From NCBI GenBank assembly GCA_026982585.1, contig JALSGW010000356.1, positions 1-9,832 on the forward strand: a stretch of 9,832 nt of DNA, in the 5' to 3' direction. The notes beneath the pieces were generated by a model, which did not search any database, was not told the origin of the DNA, and was given only the letters and a program-made list of their open reading frames with translations. Origin of the DNA: Alphaproteobacteria bacterium (GTDB lineage: Bacteria > Pseudomonadota > Alphaproteobacteria > Geminicoccales > Geminicoccaceae). Numbering within the stretch: position 1 is the first letter of the stretch; every line of letters starts with the position of its first letter. Shown piece after piece: positions 7,233 through 9,832 of this stretch. The position numbers were made by a program, and so were the translations under genes.

Positions 7233-7757
7233 TCACAGGCACTTGAAGTACTCGAACGGCTCGAGACAGCCCCGACAGCGGTAGAGGGCCTTGCAGGCGG
7301 TGGCGCCGAACTCCGCGATGCACTCGGTCTCCGCGCTTCCACAGCGCGGACAGGGGACCTCCGGCGGTGCGCCGAACCGTTCTTTCCCGCCGCTTTGGAG
7401 GGGCGGTGCGATTCCCGCCTCCCGCAGCCGCTCGCGGCCCCGTTCGGTGATCCAGTCGGTGGTCCAGGGCGGGGCGAGGGCGGTTTCCAGCCGCGCATGA
7501 CGGAACCCCGCCCGGTCCAGCGCCGCGCGCACGGCGAGGGCGATCACCTGGGTGGCCGGACAGCCGGTGTAGGTGGGGGTGATGGTGACCACCGGCGTGC
7601 CGTCCGCATCCGCCGCCACCCGCCGCACGATGCCGAGATCCACCACCGACAGGTTGGGGATCTCGGGATCGTACACCTCCTCGAGCGCCCGCCAGATGGC
7701 CTCCCGCACCTCGGGCGCGAGTTCCGCCCCGGCCGTGCTGCTACCATGCGGTGGCAT
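7233..7757 (-). CDS. paaD: Phenylacetyl-CoA epoxidase accessory protein PaaD
   Basis: The 174-residue product belongs to the MIP18/DUF59 family and is needed for an active phenylacetyl-CoA epoxidase, probably in iron-sulfur or metal-centre maturation; it is not a stable subunit of the oxygenase. The N-terminal DUF59 domain (about 14-105) shows YDPEIPNLSVVDLGIV (29-44) and TPTYTGCPAT with the conserved Cys66. The C-terminal part is the PaaD-specific zinc-ribbon-like segment, with CPRC at 136-139, Cys146, Cys155 and CRGC at 161-164, ending EYFKCL. Its ATG lies inside the end of paaC (17-bp overlap), which suggests translational coupling. It is the last gene of this paa cluster; the next gene, nhaA, is convergent, so no paaE follows. 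Confidence 0.96.
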   Translation of the reverse strand: MPPHGSSTAGAELAPEVREAIWRALEEVYDPEIPNLSVVDLGIVRRVAADADGTPVVTITPTYTGCPATQVIALAVRAALDRAGFRHARLETALAPPWTTDWITERGRERLREAGIAPPLQSGGKERFGAPPEVPCPRCGSAETECIAEFGATACKALYRCRGCLEPFEYFKCL

Positions 7758-8505
7758 CGGGATAGGCCCGCCTGAGGAACTGCATCTCCGCCAGGATGTG
7801 ACCGAGATGCTCGGTGTGCATGCGGCCGTCCTTGCCGCCGCTCTGCATCCACCCGTCCTCGGGACGCCGCAGGGTCGCCTCCCTGAGCACCGCGTTCACC
7901 CGCTCGTCCCAGCCCGGCTTGAGGGCGGCCACGTCCGGCCCCACACCCGCCTCCGCCATCGCCCGGTCGAGCGCGTCCGGGGTGAACAGCTCGCCCGTAT
8001 ACATCCACAGCGCATCGAGGGCGCGCTGCGCGCGGGCGTGGCTCTCCTCGGTGCCATCCCCAAGCCGCACCATCCACGCGCCGCTGTGGCGGACGTGATA
8101 GCGCACCTCCTTGAGCGCCTTGGCGGCGATGGCGGCGAGGCGCTCGTCGCGGGAACGGGCGAGGGCCTCGTACTGCTGTTCCTTGAAGGCGCTCACCAGA
8201 AACAGCCGGCAGATGGTGTGGGCGAAATCGCCGTTGGGCAGCTCGACCAGGAGATGATTGCGGAAATCCAGCACGTCCCGCAGATAGGCGAGATCGTCCT
8301 CGTCGCGCCCCGCCCCCTCCACCTCGCCGGCATAGCTCAACAACAGCCGCGCCTGACCGATGAGATCGAGGCTGATGTTGATGAGCGCCATCTCCTCCTC
8401 GATCTCCGGCGCCCGGCCGACGAGCTCGGACAGCCTCTGGCCGAGGATGAGGGCGTCATCGCCGAGCCTGAGCAGATAGGAGAACAGCTCCGCCCCGGCC
8501 GCCAT
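7741..8505 (-). CDS. paaC: Phenylacetyl-CoA epoxidase structural subunit PaaC
   Basis: The 254-residue product is the helical, ferritin-like partner of PaaA in the phenylacetyl-CoA epoxidase. From family knowledge it stabilises the heterodimer core and does not carry the working di-iron site. Recognisable segments are LGDDALILGQRLSELVGRAP (14-33), INISLDLIGQARLLLSYAGE (42-61), the FAHTICRLFLVSAFKEQQYE run (94-113), and KEVRYHVRHSGAWMVRLGDG (132-151), which continues TEESHAR. The tail has HTEHLGHILAEMQFLRRAYP. Length is close to the usual 250. GGAGG sits 4 bases before the ATG, which fixes the start. It begins 10 bp after paaB and overlaps paaD. Confidence 0.97.
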   Translation of the reverse strand: MAAGAELFSYLLRLGDDALILGQRLSELVGRAPEIEEEMALINISLDLIGQARLLLSYAGEVEGAGRDEDDLAYLRDVLDFRNHLLVELPNGDFAHTICRLFLVSAFKEQQYEALARSRDERLAAIAAKALKEVRYHVRHSGAWMVRLGDGTEESHARAQRALDALWMYTGELFTPDALDRAMAEAGVGPDVAALKPGWDERVNAVLREATLRRPEDGWMQSGGKDGRMHTEHLGHILAEMQFLRRAYPDATAW

Positions 8506-8515
8506 GTCGCCTCCG

Positions 8516-8794
8516 CTACATGCCCTTGACCTCGGGGGGGATGCGGTAGTGCTGGGCATGCCGGTATTCCTTCTCGAGGGGCTCGAAGAAACTGTCCCGA
8601 TCCTCCGGGGCGGAGGCGACGATGGCCGCCGCCGGCACCACCCAGATCGACTGGCCCTCGCCGCGCCGGCAGTAGAGGTCGCGGGCGAGCTCCAGGGCCA
8701 TCTCGCCGTCGGGCGCGTGCAGACTGCCCACATGCCGGTGATCGAGCCCGTTGCGCGGGCGTATGAACACCTCCCACACCGGCCAGTCCTTCAT
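8516..8794 (-). CDS. paaB: Phenylacetyl-CoA epoxidase subunit PaaB
   Basis: The 92-residue product is a small subunit of the phenylacetyl-CoA epoxidase, thought to bridge PaaAC heterodimers into the larger assembly. It begins MKDWPVWEVFIRPRNGLDHR, which is close to the family signature (W-x-VF-x-R-x-x-x-G-x-x-H-x-H-x-GS-x-HA), and includes SLHAPDGEMALELARDLYCR (24-43), EGQSIWVVP (46-54) and a C-terminal YRHAQHYRIP segment. Length fits the family (about 95). GAGGAGG precedes the ATG by 5 bases. It lies 10 bp after paaA and 10 bp before paaC, so all three are surely translated from one message. Confidence 0.96.
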   Translation of the reverse strand: MKDWPVWEVFIRPRNGLDHRHVGSLHAPDGEMALELARDLYCRRGEGQSIWVVPAAAIVASAPEDRDSFFEPLEKEYRHAQHYRIPPEVKGM

Positions 8795-8804
8795 CGCCGC
8801 CTCC

Positions 8805-9797
8805 TCACGCCGCACGCCGCGCCCGCCGCTTGGCGGCATGGGCGAGCGCCGCTTCCCGCACCCAGGCGCCCTCGGCAAAGGCCCGCCGGCGCTGTTCCAA
8901 GCGCTGGCGGTTGCAGGGACCATCGCCCCGGATCACCCGCCAGAACTCGTCCCAGGGCACCTCCCCGAAATCATAGTGGCCGCGCTCGGGATTCCACCGG
9001 AGCTCGGGATCGGGGATCTCAAGCCCCAGATAATGGGCCTGGGGCACGGTGACGTCGACGAACTTCTGGCGCAGGTCGTCGTTGGTGAAGCGCTTGATCT
9101 TCCACTTCATGCTCTGGGCGGTGTGCACGGAATCGCGGTCGGGCGGACCGAACATCATGAGCGCCGGCCACCACCAGCGATTGAGCGCGTCCTGGACCAT
9201 GCGCCGCTGCTCGCGGGTGCCGCGGGCGAGCGTCATGACGATCTCATAGCCCTGGCGCTGATGGAAGCTCTCCTCCTTGCAGATGCGCACCATCGCCCGC
9301 GCATAGGGGCCGTAGGAACAGCGCTGCAACGCCACCTGGTTCATGATCGCGGCACCGTCGACGAGCCAGCCGATCATGCCGATGTCCGCCCAGGTGAGGG
9401 TGGGGTAGTTGAAGATCGAGGAATATTTGGCCTTGCCCGACAGCAGCTGGTCGATGAGCTCGGCCCGATCCACCCCGAGGGTCTCGCAGGCTGCATAGAG
9501 ATACAAGCCGTGCCCGGCCTCGTCCTGGATCTTGGCGAGCAGAATCGCCTTGCGCCTGAGGCTCGGCGCCCGGGTCACCCAATTGCCCTCGGGCAACATG
9601 CCCACCACCTCGGAATGGGCGTGCTGACTGATCTGCCGGATCAGGGTGCGGCGGTACGCCTCCGGCATCCAGTCCTGGGGCTCGATCTTGATCTCCTGAT
9701 CGATCTTGCGCTGGAACGCCTCCTCCCGCGCCAGCTCCTCAGCGGAGGCAGCCGCCCGCCCGGCGTCCGCGCCGATATCCAGGCCCTGTGAATACAT
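8805..9797 (-). CDS. paaA: Phenylacetyl-CoA epoxidase catalytic subunit PaaA
   Basis: The 330-residue product is the catalytic subunit of the di-iron oxygenase that converts phenylacetyl-CoA plus O2 and reducing power into ring-1,2-epoxyphenylacetyl-CoA, the step that breaks aromaticity in aerobic phenylacetate breakdown. The ferritin-like core carries two ExxH iron-binding motifs: Glu93-His96 in DEAGHGLYLY and Glu176-His179 in KEESFHQRQGYE. Other strongly family-like stretches are RQISQHAHSEVVGMLPEGNW (54-73) and NRWWWPALMMFGPPD (206-220). It is about 20 residues longer than E. coli PaaA, at both ends; the tail is Ala/Arg-rich. GGGAGG lies 7 bases before the ATG. It is first in the paaABCD series. 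Only 35 bp upstream are visible, so the promoter and any PaaR/PaaX-type operator lie outside the window. Confidence 0.97.
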   Translation of the reverse strand: MYSQGLDIGADAGRAAASAEELAREEAFQRKIDQEIKIEPQDWMPEAYRRTLIRQISQHAHSEVVGMLPEGNWVTRAPSLRRKAILLAKIQDEAGHGLYLYAACETLGVDRAELIDQLLSGKAKYSSIFNYPTLTWADIGMIGWLVDGAAIMNQVALQRCSYGPYARAMVRICKEESFHQRQGYEIVMTLARGTREQRRMVQDALNRWWWPALMMFGPPDRDSVHTAQSMKWKIKRFTNDDLRQKFVDVTVPQAHYLGLEIPDPELRWNPERGHYDFGEVPWDEFWRVIRGDGPCNRQRLEQRRRAFAEGAWVREAALAHAAKRRARRAA

Positions 9798-9832
9798 CCC
9801 GCACCTCCCGTGACCGGCCCCTCGCCTCAGGC

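Noticed and set aside
8751..9791. 346-codon open frame on the plus strand opposite paaA
   Set aside because: It mirrors the PaaA reading frame and shows no family resemblance of its own.
1..9832. Possible novel defence or mobile system
   Set aside because: Every sizeable interval is accounted for by housekeeping, transporter, signalling or phenylacetate-degradation genes. No repeats, integrases, transposases or toxin-antitoxin pairs were seen.

Overview
This is a GC-rich, densely coded stretch of bacterial chromosome. It reads as an alphaproteobacterium. The main reason is the gene order bamD-recN-ligA on one strand, which is typical of Alphaproteobacteria; in Gammaproteobacteria these three genes are scattered. 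The N-terminal part of the DNA ligase also reads like the alphaproteobacterial subtype. No genus can be named from this window. I see no tRNA, rRNA, insertion sequence, CRISPR array or phage gene.

Layout, left to right. (1) 1-603, plus strand: the 3' end of a two-component signalling gene, with the tail of a receiver domain followed by a histidine phosphotransfer (Hpt) domain. Its start lies outside the window. (2) 594-5673, minus strand, read right to left: bamD (outer-membrane assembly lipoprotein), recN (double-strand break repair ATPase), ligA (NAD-dependent DNA ligase) and a small two-helix membrane protein. Gaps or overlaps between them are short: 18 bp, an ATGA overlap, and 26 bp. They look like one operon, and its last stop codon overlaps the end of the signalling gene by 10 bp. 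(3) 5674-5867: a 194-bp divergent intergenic region that serves both bamD and nhaA. It holds a sizeable potential hairpin and a small hairpin over the likely nhaA ribosome-binding site. (4) 5868-7169, plus strand: nhaA, a Na+/H+ antiporter. (5) 7233-9797, minus strand: paaA-paaB-paaC-paaD, the phenylacetyl-CoA epoxidase genes, tightly packed and presumably one operon. The usual fifth member, the reductase gene paaE, does not follow paaD, because nhaA converges there.

The genes fall into three largely independent jobs. The first is housekeeping: envelope assembly plus DNA repair and ligation. The second is sodium/pH homeostasis. The third is aerobic breakdown of phenylacetate, where PaaABC form the oxygenase that epoxidises the aromatic ring and PaaD helps mature the system. 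I found no convincing new multi-gene system. The most worthwhile leads are the structured leader of nhaA (a possible ion-sensing RNA), the absence of paaE next to its partners, and the unclassified small membrane protein after ligA.
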